Assembly: GCF_001070855.1 (NCBI RefSeq)
Contig: NZ_JVLH01000003.1
Span: 1 to 64,000 of the forward strand
DNA from: Trueperella pyogenes
Lineage (GTDB): Bacteria; Actinomycetota; Actinomycetes; Actinomycetales; Actinomycetaceae
Reading direction: 5' to 3'
Length of the DNA: 64,000 nt
The position numbers and the translations under genes were made by a program. Of the stretch, positions 1 to 8,837 are shown in pieces. Numbering within the stretch: position 1 is the first letter of the stretch; the number at the start of each line of letters is the position of its first letter. The notes beneath the pieces were generated by a model. It was not told the DNA's origin. It did no database searches and saw only the letters and a list, made by a program, of their open reading frames with translations.

Positions 1-202
1 TCTACACACCCAACCCCCACCACGTCAAACCAAAACCACGTGAACCAGCACACATTACCGTTTTGGGCCCTAGATTTTTATAATTATTGCCAATACTTTA
101 CCTTTGCTATACGCTTATCTCAACGTTTTCGCAGCGGCCATTGGGACCTCCCAATCGGCGAAATTCTGCGGTTTTTCTGACCATTTCGACTGAGGAGCTC
201 TC

Positions 203-1609
203 ATGGCAAGCATCTTGGATGCAATTTCTACTGCCTTGTACAGCTACATCCTGATCATTCTCCTGATCGGTACTGGCTTGTACTTCTTTATCCGAACGAA
301 GGCACTTCCACTTCGCATGTTCTGGGAGTCGATTCGCGTCGTTATGGAAAAACCCGAAAAAGATAGTGACTTCTCCTCGTTCCGTGCACTGATGGTCTCC
401 ACGGCCTCGCGCGTGGGCGTTGGCAACATTGCCGGTGTCGCGACGGCGATCGCGCTGGGCGGTGCTGGAGCGGTCTTCTGGATGTGGGTTATCGCGACCG
501 TTGGCTCGGCCTCGGCTTTCATTGAATCAACTCTGGCTCAGATCTATAAGCGTCGCTCCCCTCACGGCCATTCCTTCGGTGGTCCCGCGTACTACATCAG
601 GGACGGCTTAGGCAAGGGATGGTTGGCAGTGGTCTTCGCAATTGCCTTGATCGTCACCTACATGGGCGGCTTCAATCTGCTTGCTTCTTTCAACGTCAAC
701 CAGGCATTCAGCGCATACAGCTGGTACAACGCCAGCTACACTCCCTACATCATCGGTGGCTTGCTTGCTATCGCGATGGCCGGTTCAATCTTCGGCGGAA
801 CCCGCCGTCTTTCCGACATCACTTCTTTCCTCGTCCCGGTCATGGCAATCATTTACTTGGGCGTGGGAATCGTTGTTGTGCTGATCAATTGGCAGAACAT
901 TCCTTCGATGCTCGAATCGATCTTTGCAGGCGCTTTCGACTTCAAGGCAATCTTCTCCGGCTTCGCAGGATCGGCGGTCATGTACGGCATTAAGCGCGGC
1001 CTTTACTCGAACGAGGCCGGTGTCGGTTCCGCTCCCAACGCCGCAGCTTCTGCCTCGGTGTCCCACCCCGTCAAGCAGGGCCTGGTTCAGATGCTCTCTG
1101 TCTTTATCGACACCATGATCATCTGCACGATCACCGCCTTCGTGATCCTCTCCTCCAATGTTGAGCTCAACGGCGATGTGACCGGTGCTCCCCTGGTTCA
1201 GAACGCAATGGCCTCGACCATCGGTTCTTTCGCGGGCCCCTTCACAACCTTTGCCCTGCTGCTCTTCGGCTTCACCACTCTGGTTGGCAACTTCTACTAC
1301 GCCGAGGTGAACCTGCGCTTCCTCTTCGGAGATAAGCCGACTCCGCACTGGGTATTAACAATCTTCCGTGCAGTCGCTTCGCTGTTGGTCTTTGCAGGTG
1401 CACTGCTGGAGTTCTCGGTCGCATGGAACATTGGCGATATCTTGATGGGCCTCATGGCATTGATCAACCTGCCCGTGATCATCATCCTGGGCAACAAGGC
1501 CATCCGGTGCGCCCTTGATTACCAGAAGCAGCGCAAGGCGGGACTGAACCCGACCTTCAAGGCTTCTTCTATCGGTATCACCCAGAAGCTGGATTACTGG
1601 CAGGACTAG
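203..1609 (+). CDS. Alanine/glycine:cation symporter (AGCS family)
   Basis: Membrane carrier of the AGCS family (AlsT/DagA-like) that takes up alanine or glycine with sodium or protons. The 468 residues match the family length and show about ten hydrophobic segments. The family signature around GVGNIAGVATAI (residues 72-83), followed by GGAGAVFWMW, is clear. The ATG is preceded by GAGGAGCTCTC, a good ribosome site. The gene stands alone: a hairpin at 1685-1715 follows, and the next gene is a convergent tRNA. Substrate choice between Ala, Gly and D-Ala cannot be read from the sequence. Family assignment is firm. Confidence 0.93.
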   Translation: MASILDAISTALYSYILIILLIGTGLYFFIRTKALPLRMFWESIRVVMEKPEKDSDFSSFRALMVSTASRVGVGNIAGVATAIALGGAGAVFWMWVIATVGSASAFIESTLAQIYKRRSPHGHSFGGPAYYIRDGLGKGWLAVVFAIALIVTYMGGFNLLASFNVNQAFSAYSWYNASYTPYIIGGLLAIAMAGSIFGGTRRLSDITSFLVPVMAIIYLGVGIVVVLINWQNIPSMLESIFAGAFDFKAIFSGFAGSAVMYGIKRGLYSNEAGVGSAPNAAASASVSHPVKQGLVQMLSVFIDTMIICTITAFVILSSNVELNGDVTGAPLVQNAMASTIGSFAGPFTTFALLLFGFTTLVGNFYYAEVNLRFLFGDKPTPHWVLTIFRAVASLLVFAGALLEFSVAWNIGDILMGLMALINLPVIIILGNKAIRCALDYQKQRKAGLNPTFKASSIGITQKLDYWQD

Positions 1610-1684
1610 CTGGGGACGAGGCCTAGGTAGGCCTTAGCGCTACCCCAGGGCCTCGTGCCCTCGATGCAGCTCTGGAAGATAGAA

Positions 1685-1715
1685 ATCCCGGTCGCCTCAC
1701 GTAGGTGACCGGGAT
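1685..1715. terminator. Hairpin between the AGCS gene and tRNA-Ala
   Basis: ATCCCGGTC at 1685-1693 pairs with GACCGGGAT at 1707-1715. An inner CCT/AGG extension makes a near-continuous 13-bp stem with a 5-base loop. There is no long T run, so it is a probable but non-classical terminator for the symporter gene. Confidence 0.6.
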
Positions 1716-1744
1716 TCCTATATCCAAAAGAACGGGAGATACAC

Positions 1745-1768
1745 AAAAGGCCGGGCAATCAGCCCGAC
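1745..1768 (-). terminator. Terminator of tRNA-Ala
   Basis: Read on the minus strand, GTCGGGC-TGATT-GCCCGGC forms a 7-bp stem (one G-T pair) followed by CTTTTGTG. It starts a few bases past the tRNA 3' end, as expected of an intrinsic terminator. Confidence 0.75.
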
Positions 1769-1776
1769 CCAGGTTG

Positions 1777-1849
1777 TGGAGCTAGGGGGATTCGAACCCC
1801 CGACCTTCTCATTGCGAACGAGACGCGCTACCAACTGCGCCATAGCCCC
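1777..1849 (-). tRNA. tRNA-Ala (anticodon CGC)
   Basis: The minus strand folds into a complete 73-nt cloverleaf. The acceptor arm is GGGGCTA/TAGCTCC, containing the G3:U70 pair that identifies alanine tRNA. The anticodon loop is TTCGCAA, giving anticodon CGC. The T arm contains GTTCGAATC and the discriminator base is A. CCA is not encoded. Confidence 0.95.
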
Positions 1850-1920
1850 AAGGACCCCACCATCATAGCGGCAGAAATCCGTTTGGCCAAACGGAGCCCC
1901 AGCAGGCTCCGTACGCCAAG

Positions 1921-2964
1921 CTACTGAGCGATACGCGAATCCAGCGCGGCCTCGACATCCAGGACAACTGCTTCGTAGGCGACAACTTCCTCGGTCGAAC
2001 GCGCGTCCTTCGGCACCGGCCCAGCGGCAATCGGGCGAGCAGGAATACGCGCATCCACCCTTGGGATTCCGCGAATATCGGTATCGGGGTGCACGATTCG
2101 CCCACTTAGTCGAGCACGCATTGCATAGGTCGGCGCGGGGATTGCGGCAGGCGTCCAAGTGCGACGTTCCACGGGAGCCGGAATCTCTTCCTCGATAGCA
2201 GAGGCCACAGTCTCCTCCACCGCAACCTGCGCTTCATTTTGAAGATCTTCAGCGAGTTCCTCGGACTCATTCGTAACCTGATCCGCGCGCAGACTCTCAT
2301 CTTCCACGCCTTCTTCCGAGGCATCAGAAACAGGCGACTGGACAGCTTCAGCTTCGACCGTGGTTACTTCAGTCGACGCCTTCCCAGACGCTGATGACCG
2401 GGAGAGCTGGTCGCGAAGCCTGCGGAGCTGTGCGACTTCCTCTTCCCCAATCCGCTGGGAACGAATCGCACACGCCCGCGAGAAGACAAGGGTTGCCGCA
2501 CCCACAGCAAAGGGAAGAAGCGGCCACATCCATGACAGCGAAGTTGCTGCAGCACAACCAGCAAGGATCAGGGTTGCAAGCGCGGCCACTGCCACAAGCA
2601 GCACACGTCGGCGGGCAGCAGCGGCCTCGGCGCTCAAACGGGCAGCGCGACGAGCGCGCAGTGCAGAAATCTCACGCACTCCGCGACTGCGAGCGCGGGC
2701 GGCCTCTGCGGTCAGGACCGGAGCATTGTGTGCCACTGGAGAGCTCCTTCGTTGCACGGGACGGGTGCCGTTGAGTAGCGCGGGCGATTCGTCAGCGCAT
2801 TCGTCGACGGGTACGACGCTAGCCGATTCAACGAGACGCAAGCTGGGAGAAAACCGATCGTTCTCTCGAGATTGCATCATCGCGCTTCGACGAGCAACAA
2901 GGTACGGGAGGGTGGCAAGGGTGACGATGACCGCCACTGCAACCAAAACTCCTCCGTATACCAC
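1921..2964 (-). CDS. Membrane protein, likely GlpR/SepX-type divisome receptor
   Basis: A 347-residue membrane protein with one hydrophobic segment at the extreme N-terminus, a charged linker, two adjacent hydrophobic segments near residues 120-165, and a long acidic C-terminal tail. No enzyme motif is visible. The neighbours identify it: the order galU, MoeA-paralogue, GNAT, membrane protein is the conserved actinobacterial block in which the last gene is Rv0996 in M. tuberculosis, GlpR in Corynebacterium and SepX in Streptomyces. GlpR binds the gephyrin-like protein Glp and links it to FtsZ. The function is inferred from synteny and topology. The start is uncertain: the GTG at 2962-2964 has a close GAGG, while a TTG or GTG slightly downstream follows GGAGGA. 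Confidence 0.7.
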   Translation of the reverse strand: MVYGGVLVAVAVIVTLATLPYLVARRSAMMQSRENDRFSPSLRLVESASVVPVDECADESPALLNGTRPVQRRSSPVAHNAPVLTAEAARARSRGVREISALRARRAARLSAEAAAARRRVLLVAVAALATLILAGCAAATSLSWMWPLLPFAVGAATLVFSRACAIRSQRIGEEEVAQLRRLRDQLSRSSASGKASTEVTTVEAEAVQSPVSDASEEGVEDESLRADQVTNESEELAEDLQNEAQVAVEETVASAIEEEIPAPVERRTWTPAAIPAPTYAMRARLSGRIVHPDTDIRGIPRVDARIPARPIAAGPVPKDARSTEEVVAYEAVVLDVEAALDSRIAQ

Positions 2965-3107
2965 CCTCTAACGCTAAAACCTCAGCGCCATGACGAAGTC
3001 CTATGGCGGGCGCGTGTCTGTGATCATTGGAAGAAAAATAGCGCAGCAAATTCACATCAATCACAGTTGTCACATGCACACCATTGACAACATGAAGGGG
3101 AAATGTG

Positions 3108-3800
3108 CTAGCGCAAGCTTTGACCGTACACGGAGGCGATCATGCCACCTTGCGGAAGAGACTCTGCATCCATCGCAAAACTCACATGGTCGGCCCACTG
3201 CCCCGCGATGTTCATATAGCGCTCACGGTAGCCTTCCTCGCGAAGACCAAGCTTGCGACAAAGACCCAAAGAGCGCTCATTTTCTGGCCGGACATTAACT
3301 TCAATTCGATGCAGACCGAGTTCGCCAATAACCAAGTCCATCATGTAGGCAACAACCAAAGAAGCCACGCCCATATGAGCAGCCTCTTGAGCAACCCAAT
3401 AGCCAAGGATTCCTTGACTCATTGCACCCCATTGCACCTGTGAAAGGGTGAATTGACCAACCGGCTTCCCATCAAATTCGGGCATCAATATTAAAGAGTG
3501 CCCCTGCCGTTGATCGCGGTCTGCGCGCCGCATGTACTCCCACAGGGTTGGAAGTTCTTCCACTGCTCCCTCGGGCAAGGTTGCATCCCACGGATTCAGC
3601 CAAGCGGAGTTCGCGCGTCGTACCGAATCAATACGCAGATGGTCGCGCCCCAAAAGCGGGCGAATTGTCATGACCTCAGGAGGCACAGAGGACGACGCGC
3701 GAAGAAAACCTTCCGAGACCGGATCTTCAATGCGCACACTGAAGAAGGACGGGTCACGCCCCCACACCGCAGCGGGTGCAAAAAGCTCGCGCAGTCCCAT
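3108..3800 (-). CDS. GNAT-family acetyltransferase (RimJ/RimL-like)
   Basis: A 230-residue GCN5-related N-acetyltransferase of the RimJ/RimL type, which acetylates ribosomal protein N-termini or other amines. The acetyl-CoA region near residues 140-185 carries HMGVASLVVAYMMDLVIGE, then RIEVNVRPENERSLGLCRKLG, the usual strand-helix pattern with the N-x-x-S motif. It lies 17 bases after the moeA-like gene on the same strand and matches Rv0995 (rimJ) in the M. tuberculosis order. An untypical ~40-residue N-terminal region precedes the conserved core. The acceptor substrate is unknown. Confidence 0.85.
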   Translation of the reverse strand: MGLRELFAPAAVWGRDPSFFSVRIEDPVSEGFLRASSSVPPEVMTIRPLLGRDHLRIDSVRRANSAWLNPWDATLPEGAVEELPTLWEYMRRADRDQRQGHSLILMPEFDGKPVGQFTLSQVQWGAMSQGILGYWVAQEAAHMGVASLVVAYMMDLVIGELGLHRIEVNVRPENERSLGLCRKLGLREEGYRERYMNIAGQWADHVSFAMDAESLPQGGMIASVYGQSLR

Positions 3801-3817
3801 TCCGAATAGGTACCCAA

Positions 3818-5047
3818 TCAGTCCAAAACCATGCAGCGCAAAATATCGCCGACGCGCACATTCGTCACGTCTTCGGGGACCACCGCAAGCGCATTCGATT
3901 CAGCCAGGGCCGAAAGAAGCAACGAGGCAGGGGCTCCCATCACCTTCGCCTGATATCCCGTGCGAGGTTCGCCCACTAGACGCACTCGCACGAACTCGCG
4001 ACGGCCTCGCGGCGAATACCATGAGCGATCTACGCGCGCTTCAACGCTGGGACGGTTAAGAACAGTCCAGCCCTGCATGTGGCGAAGCGCAGGACGCACA
4101 TAAACCTCGAAGCAAACTTGGGCGGAAACCGGGTCACCGGGAAGGCAGAAAATAGGCGTACCCGCGCGCCCCTGATCGTCACCGCCGACAGTTCCCACAC
4201 CAAGGATGTGACCTGGCCATGCAGCAACCGAATCGAAGCGAACCGTACCAAGTGCCGACAAGACCTCTCGGACTGTATCGCCACTTCCGTACGAGATACC
4301 GCCCGTCGTCAAGATCAAATCGGCGCGAACCAACTGATCTTCAATAGTTTCACGAAGGACAGAACGCTCATCGGGAACGGCAGACACACGGAAGGTCTGC
4401 GCACCCGCATCAGTGATAGCCGTCGAAAGTGCGTGGCCGTTGGCATCGAATACCGTTCCGGGGCGAGCCTCGCGGCCGGGCTCAACGAGCTCATCACCGA
4501 TGGACAAAATCACCACGCGGGGACGTGGGTGAACCAGAACGCGGGAACGACCAACGCCGGCAAGCAGAGCAACCTGACGGGCACCCACACGGGTCCCCGC
4601 TCGAAGAACAACGGTTCCTTCTTCCACGTCCTCGGCCTTACGGCGGATGTTCTCTCCTACCGCAGGCTGAGTCTTCGCGGAAACCTTAGAAATGCCATGG
4701 TCGCTGAATTCCAGAGCAAGAACTGCATCCGCACCCTGAGGCATAGGAGCGCCAGACGCGATACGGATCGCGCGGCCTCGGATCAGGGCAGCAGGGTGAA
4801 TATCCCCCGCGCGGATCTCTTCCGTAACGGGCAGGACAACAGGAGCATCCGGGCGAGCGCCTTCAAGGTCAGCTGCAGCAACCGCGTAGCCATCGCACGC
4901 AGCCAGGTCAGCAACCGGCAGGTTGAAGGGAGCCTCAACGTCCTCTGCCAAGACGCAGCCCACAGCGTCTGGAAGTTGGACATCCAGAGGGGGCTGCTGC
5001 CCGACGGCAGAAATACAGTCTTGATAGAAATCAGCGACCGAGCGCAT
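3818..5047 (-). CDS. MoeA/gephyrin-like protein, probable divisome protein Glp
   Basis: A 409-residue protein of the MoeA (molybdopterin molybdenumtransferase/gephyrin E) family, full length with N-terminal domains, a MoCF_BD core (LSIGDELVEPG, TTGGISYGSGD) and a C-terminal beta domain. Two core motifs depart from standard MoeA: GGVSxGExD reads GGISYGSGD, and LPGNP reads LPGDP. Its ATG overlaps the galU stop codon (TAATG), so translation is probably coupled. In Corynebacterium the galU-linked MoeA paralogue is Glp, an FtsZ-binding division protein that pairs with GlpR; the downstream membrane gene here fits that. A role in molybdenum insertion is the alternative, since a molybdopterin enzyme is encoded at 42382-43950. 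Confidence 0.8.
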   Translation of the reverse strand: MRSVADFYQDCISAVGQQPPLDVQLPDAVGCVLAEDVEAPFNLPVADLAACDGYAVAAADLEGARPDAPVVLPVTEEIRAGDIHPAALIRGRAIRIASGAPMPQGADAVLALEFSDHGISKVSAKTQPAVGENIRRKAEDVEEGTVVLRAGTRVGARQVALLAGVGRSRVLVHPRPRVVILSIGDELVEPGREARPGTVFDANGHALSTAITDAGAQTFRVSAVPDERSVLRETIEDQLVRADLILTTGGISYGSGDTVREVLSALGTVRFDSVAAWPGHILGVGTVGGDDQGRAGTPIFCLPGDPVSAQVCFEVYVRPALRHMQGWTVLNRPSVEARVDRSWYSPRGRREFVRVRLVGEPRTGYQAKVMGAPASLLLSALAESNALAVVPEDVTNVRVGDILRCMVLD

Positions 5048-6006
5048 TACAGACCTAGAACTTTCGCCAGACGGTCTTTCAGCTGGGTACCGGCCTCGTT
5101 CACCAAGAACTCCGCCAACTTCGGACCGAGCTTCGGATCTTCCAAAGCCAAGGCGATATTGGCCTCGAGGTAGCCGAGCTTGTCACCGGTATCGAAACGA
5201 CGGTCATTGACAACGACACCGTACAGGCCGCCACCGTCCTCCGGGTCACGATCGATCAGGCGAGCGAAACCGTCAGTCAGCTGGTATTCGCCACCGCGTC
5301 CGGGCTCGATCTTTGTCAGTTCATCAAAGATCGCGGGGTCGAAGACGTAGCGTCCGACAACCGCGTACTCACTCATGACCTCTTCGAGCGGCGGCTTCTC
5401 AACAACGCGATCAATACGCATAAGATCGCCGTCCTTGAGGGAAACACCTTCGGGGATCTCCAGAGGAGTAACCGAAGTCGACGCGTAGGCAGTCGCCTGT
5501 TCAGGAGTCACGCGCAGAAGGGCAACAACCGAACCACCAAGAGCATGGCGCACATCAATCATGTGCTTGAGCAGCGTGGAATTCGGGTGCATGAGGTCGT
5601 CAGGAAGCATCACAGCAAAGGGAGCATTTCCAACATGCTGACGGGCTTGCAAAACAGCATGTCCCAGACCCAGCGGGTGTCCCTGGCGCACCGAGTGCAT
5701 GCGTGCAAGTTTGAGGTATTCGCGAGAGAGGGCAAGAAGCTCGTCCTTGCCTGCCTTCTCGAGCTCATTTTCGAGACCGGGGTCGGCATCAAAGTAGGCT
5801 TCGATGGATTCCTTACCGGTTCGAGTCACGAAGAGCATATCGTCGATACCGGCATCCGTTGCCTCTCGAGCGATATATTCAATTGAAGGACGGTCAACAA
5901 CAGGCAGCATTTCCTTAGGCACAGACTTTGTGATTGGCAGGAAACGCGTGCCGCGTCCGGCGGCCGGAACAACCGCGTGACGCACAGGTACATTTCGATC
6001 TGTCAT
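5047..6006 (-). CDS. galU: UTP-glucose-1-phosphate uridylyltransferase GalU
   Basis: Makes UDP-glucose from UTP and glucose-1-phosphate for cell-wall and capsule sugars. The protein is 319 residues, typical of bacterial GalU. The nucleotidyl-transferase signature VVPAAGRGTRFLPITKSVPK sits near the N-terminus, followed by EMLPVVDRPSIEY and later GGEYQLTD. The reading frame runs open 50 codons upstream, but homology begins at the ATG at 6004-6006, so that start is chosen. It is the first gene of the galU-glp-GNAT-membrane protein operon and is divergent from the 5-FCL gene with only 38 bases between the two starts. Confidence 0.95.
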   Translation of the reverse strand: MTDRNVPVRHAVVPAAGRGTRFLPITKSVPKEMLPVVDRPSIEYIAREATDAGIDDMLFVTRTGKESIEAYFDADPGLENELEKAGKDELLALSREYLKLARMHSVRQGHPLGLGHAVLQARQHVGNAPFAVMLPDDLMHPNSTLLKHMIDVRHALGGSVVALLRVTPEQATAYASTSVTPLEIPEGVSLKDGDLMRIDRVVEKPPLEEVMSEYAVVGRYVFDPAIFDELTKIEPGRGGEYQLTDGFARLIDRDPEDGGGLYGVVVNDRRFDTGDKLGYLEANIALALEDPKLGPKLAEFLVNEAGTQLKDRLAKVLGL

Positions 6007-6044
6007 AGTCACCAGAGTAGTCGAGGAAGGGGCATGGGAGCGAA

Positions 6045-6662
6045 ATGACCATGCATAAAAACTCACTTCGTGCTGAAATTCGTGCGCGTAGGAGCCTGTA
6101 CTGGGATTCCCGAGGCCGCGGCGAGGAACAGGGTGAGCGTGACGCTTTGACCGCACATTTCCGTGAAGCGCTTGATGTTTTTGGCGTCACTCCCAGCAGT
6201 AGCCACCCCCTTGCAGCTTTTTATCCGATGGAAAAGGAGCCAGATATTTCTGGAATCCTTGCCTGTTTTGACCCCGTTTTACTTCCTGTTCTTGCGTGCG
6301 AGGACGGCACGCTCTTGCGCGAACCCCACTGGGCTCTTCATTCCCGAGGTGACGAACTCACTCGCCCTAACCCGCGCTTCCCTGCCCAAAGCCGCGCCCC
6401 TATCCGCGAAGCCCAGGCTCTTGAAGCGGCATCGATTGTCCTGATCGCCGGTCTTTCAGTCGACGAGGCCGGCACTCGCCTTGGCCAGGGTGGCGGCTGG
6501 TACGACCGCGCACTGTTATATAAGGGCGTGTCAGCCCCAGTTATTGCATGCATTTTTGATTGGGAGTATCGAGGAAAAGAATTGCTCCCCCGCGAGGATC
6601 ACGATATTCCGGTAGACGGAGTCATTACGCCTTCGCACTTCATTAAACTGGGAATCAAGTGA
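6045..6662 (+). CDS. 5-formyltetrahydrofolate cyclo-ligase
   Basis: Converts 5-formyl-THF to 5,10-methenyl-THF with ATP, recycling folate. The 205-residue protein has the family signature GTRLGQGGGWYDRAL at residues 143-157 and the upstream FYPMEKEPD region. GGAG lies just before the ATG. It is divergently transcribed from galU, the same arrangement as Rv0992c/galU in mycobacteria. The 38-base gap means the two promoters must overlap or lie inside the coding starts. Confidence 0.93.
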   Translation: MTMHKNSLRAEIRARRSLYWDSRGRGEEQGERDALTAHFREALDVFGVTPSSSHPLAAFYPMEKEPDISGILACFDPVLLPVLACEDGTLLREPHWALHSRGDELTRPNPRFPAQSRAPIREAQALEAASIVLIAGLSVDEAGTRLGQGGGWYDRALLYKGVSAPVIACIFDWEYRGKELLPREDHDIPVDGVITPSHFIKLGIK

Positions 6663-6844
6663 ATAGCTCCTGCACAGGCTAGGCGCAATATGTGAGGAAG
6701 ACTGCGTATTTTGCGCTTCCCAAGGCACTGGTGTTGCCGATAGGCTTTCTCCTTGGTTGACGCATGAGCGTCACGCAACACGTGCGAGTTCGGTGATTCC
6801 TAACTGGACTCAGAGCTGAATATCAATAACTCAAGGAGTTTTCC

Positions 6845-7237
6845 ATGCTCAAGGGCTTCAAAGAATTCATTTCCCGCGGAAACGCTGTTGATCTTGCCGT
6901 CGGTATGGTGATCGGTGCTGCCTTCACCGCAGTCGTCACCGCTCTGGTTGAGAAGTTCCTCAACCCCCTCATCGGTGGTCTGGTCGGCAAGCCGAACTTC
7001 GACAGCTTCCTGGAGTTCACCGTTGGCTCGGCAACTGTTCAGCCCGGCGCCATCATCACTGCACTGGTCAACTTCCTGATCGTTGCCTTTGCACTGTACC
7101 TCTTCGTGGTCATGCCGATGAACGCTCTGAACGCTCGCCGCAAGAAGGAAGAGCCCGAGGAAGCTCCCGCAGTTTCCGAGGACGTCCAGCTGCTCTCTGA
7201 GATCCGCGACCTGCTCAAGGCTCAGAGCAACAACTGA
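6845..7237 (+). CDS. mscL: Large-conductance mechanosensitive channel MscL
   Basis: Homopentameric membrane channel that opens under hypo-osmotic tension. The 130-residue protein begins with MLKGFKEFISRGNAVDLAVG, the typical MscL N-terminal helix and start of TM1, followed by the periplasmic loop, TM2 near residues 68-97, and a charged helical C-terminus. AAGGAG precedes the ATG. A strong hairpin at 7255-7285 with a T tract ends the transcript. mscL close to 5-FCL/galU is a common actinobacterial order. Confidence 0.97.
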   Translation: MLKGFKEFISRGNAVDLAVGMVIGAAFTAVVTALVEKFLNPLIGGLVGKPNFDSFLEFTVGSATVQPGAIITALVNFLIVAFALYLFVVMPMNALNARRKKEEPEEAPAVSEDVQLLSEIRDLLKAQSNN

Positions 7238-7254
7238 ATCTGATTCATATATAA

Positions 7255-7292
7255 GGTGGCGGCAAGCATCATGCTTGCCGCCACCTCTTTTT
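7255..7292. terminator. mscL terminator
   Basis: GGTGGCGGCAAGCAT and ATGCTTGCCGCCACC form a 15-bp perfect stem followed by TCTTTTT. It is a textbook intrinsic terminator for mscL and may also stop the convergent permease transcript. Confidence 0.93.
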
Positions 7293-7307
7293 ATACCTAC
7301 GAGAACG

Positions 7308-8837
7308 TCATGAGAGCTTAAGGACTTCACTCTCTGTTTCGACGGTCTCAGACACGGGAGCACAATCCCGTGGAGTTTGGGTCACAGTCATAACCACCCA
7401 GTAGCACAGTGCACCGAGCGGAGCCGCAACGAACCAGGAGAAGGGTGCAATCGCTTCAAGGAAAGGCACCTTTACAAGTGCAACACACAATGCGACGACC
7501 GCAGCGGGAATGAAAGCAGCGACAGCACGCAAATTCCACCCGCCATGGTAGAAGTAGCGGCCTGCTGACTGAGGCGAATACAAGTCCTTCAGATCCACAG
7601 TGGAACGCTTGTAGTAGTAGTAGTCCATGACAAGAATTCCAAAGAACGGGCCGAGAAGCGCACCCAAAGATCCCAAGAAGTAGGTGATCGCTGCGGGGCT
7701 TCCGTACAGGTTCCACGGTGTCACAACAATGGACAGAACGACTGCCGCGATTCCACCAATACGGAAGGAAATATGCTTCGGACTCACATTCGAGAGGTCG
7801 AAAGCCGCTGACACGAAATTTGCCACAATATTGACGCCAACAGTTGCGACAATGAAGCCAATCGACACCAGGTAGAAGACAATGTTGTTATCAATACGGT
7901 CAAGCAAATCACCTGGATCATTGAAGGCTTCACCGTAAACCTGAACCGCCGCAGCCGAGCAAATCACTGAAGTGAGCGCAAACGCCGTCCAGTTCAGAGG
8001 AAGGCCGAGAAGGTTACCCACATAGACGGCCTTCTTCGTCGGAGCATAGCGAGCAAAGTCTGCAAAGTTCAGCATTAGCGTCGCAAGAGTTCCCACTGTC
8101 AAGCCAACGGTCACAAAGATCTGGTAGAGCTGGGTGCCAAAATCGGGTGTCTCACCGCTAGCGTTCGTCATCCACGAGAAGCTCCAGTTTGCCTGTGAGA
8201 GCATCCAAACGGCCATGCCGATCATAATGACCCAGATGATAGGACCAGCTGCACCCTGGAAGTGGCGGACGGCTTCCATTCCTCGCCAGACAATCAGCAG
8301 CTGGACCGCTGACAACAACAGGAATGCAAACCAACCAGATAGGCGTAGCCCAAGGAAAGGCGTCGACCATTCTCGCATTGCTGGGAAAATTCGCATTAAG
8401 AGCAGCTCAAGTGAAATCGACGCAATATAGGTCTGAATTCCGTACCAAGCAATAGCAACAATGCCACGGACAATTGCTGGGAAGTTCGCTCCCCAAACAC
8501 CCCAAGTAACACGAGAAACCACCGGATATGGAGCGCCTGTCTCGTAGCCCATCATTCCAGAAAGGCAGCAAGCAGCAAAGATAATTGCAGTAGCAACGAG
8601 AACGCCGATAACGATTGCGAAAGGCGTAAGGCCCATCAACGTCCCGGTACCAATAAATAGCGCAGCAGCAAAAGTGTAGTTCGATGCATTGTGGGCATCA
8701 TTCATCCACAGGGAAAAAAGCGAATAGCCATTCCACACTCGGTCATCCGAACTTGCCGGTGCAAGATCACGATTACATAACCGATGTTCTGGATCACCCT
8801 TTTCTATTTCTTCAAATGACAGCTCTTGGGCTCTCAT
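7308..8837 (-). CDS. NCS1-family permease (allantoin/hydantoin/purine type), copy 1
   Basis: A 509-residue, twelve-TM nucleobase:cation symporter-1 of the Mhp1/PucI/AllP group, importing allantoin, hydantoins, uracil or purines. Family features: the N-terminal NRDLAP motif followed by a W-rich first helix with LWMNDAHN; the WGVWGANFPAIVRG-IAWYGIQT stretch in TM3; and NFADFARY in the central helices. AGGAG sits 7 bases before the ATG. It follows glyoxylate carboligase on the same strand but is separated from it by a 435-base gap with a perfect 13-bp hairpin, so it probably has its own promoter. Its substrate is probably a ureide from the neighbouring pathway, but this is inference. Confidence 0.88.
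   Translation of the reverse strand: MRAQELSFEEIEKGDPEHRLCNRDLAPASSDDRVWNGYSLFSLWMNDAHNASNYTFAAALFIGTGTLMGLTPFAIVIGVLVATAIIFAACCLSGMMGYETGAPYPVVSRVTWGVWGANFPAIVRGIVAIAWYGIQTYIASISLELLLMRIFPAMREWSTPFLGLRLSGWFAFLLLSAVQLLIVWRGMEAVRHFQGAAGPIIWVIMIGMAVWMLSQANWSFSWMTNASGETPDFGTQLYQIFVTVGLTVGTLATLMLNFADFARYAPTKKAVYVGNLLGLPLNWTAFALTSVICSAAAVQVYGEAFNDPGDLLDRIDNNIVFYLVSIGFIVATVGVNIVANFVSAAFDLSNVSPKHISFRIGGIAAVVLSIVVTPWNLYGSPAAITYFLGSLGALLGPFFGILVMDYYYYKRSTVDLKDLYSPQSAGRYFYHGGWNLRAVAAFIPAAVVALCVALVKVPFLEAIAPFSWFVAAPLGALCYWVVMTVTQTPRDCAPVSETVETESEVLKLS

Noticed and set aside
1-202. Glycine riboswitch ahead of the AGCS symporter
   Set aside because: No conserved glycine-aptamer blocks were found; only a short ATTGGG-ACCT-CCCAAT hairpin at 140-155 is seen.
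785-1348. A 187-codon minus-strand frame inside the AGCS gene
   Set aside because: Shadow frame in GC-skewed coding DNA; the plus-strand product is a clear AGCS carrier.
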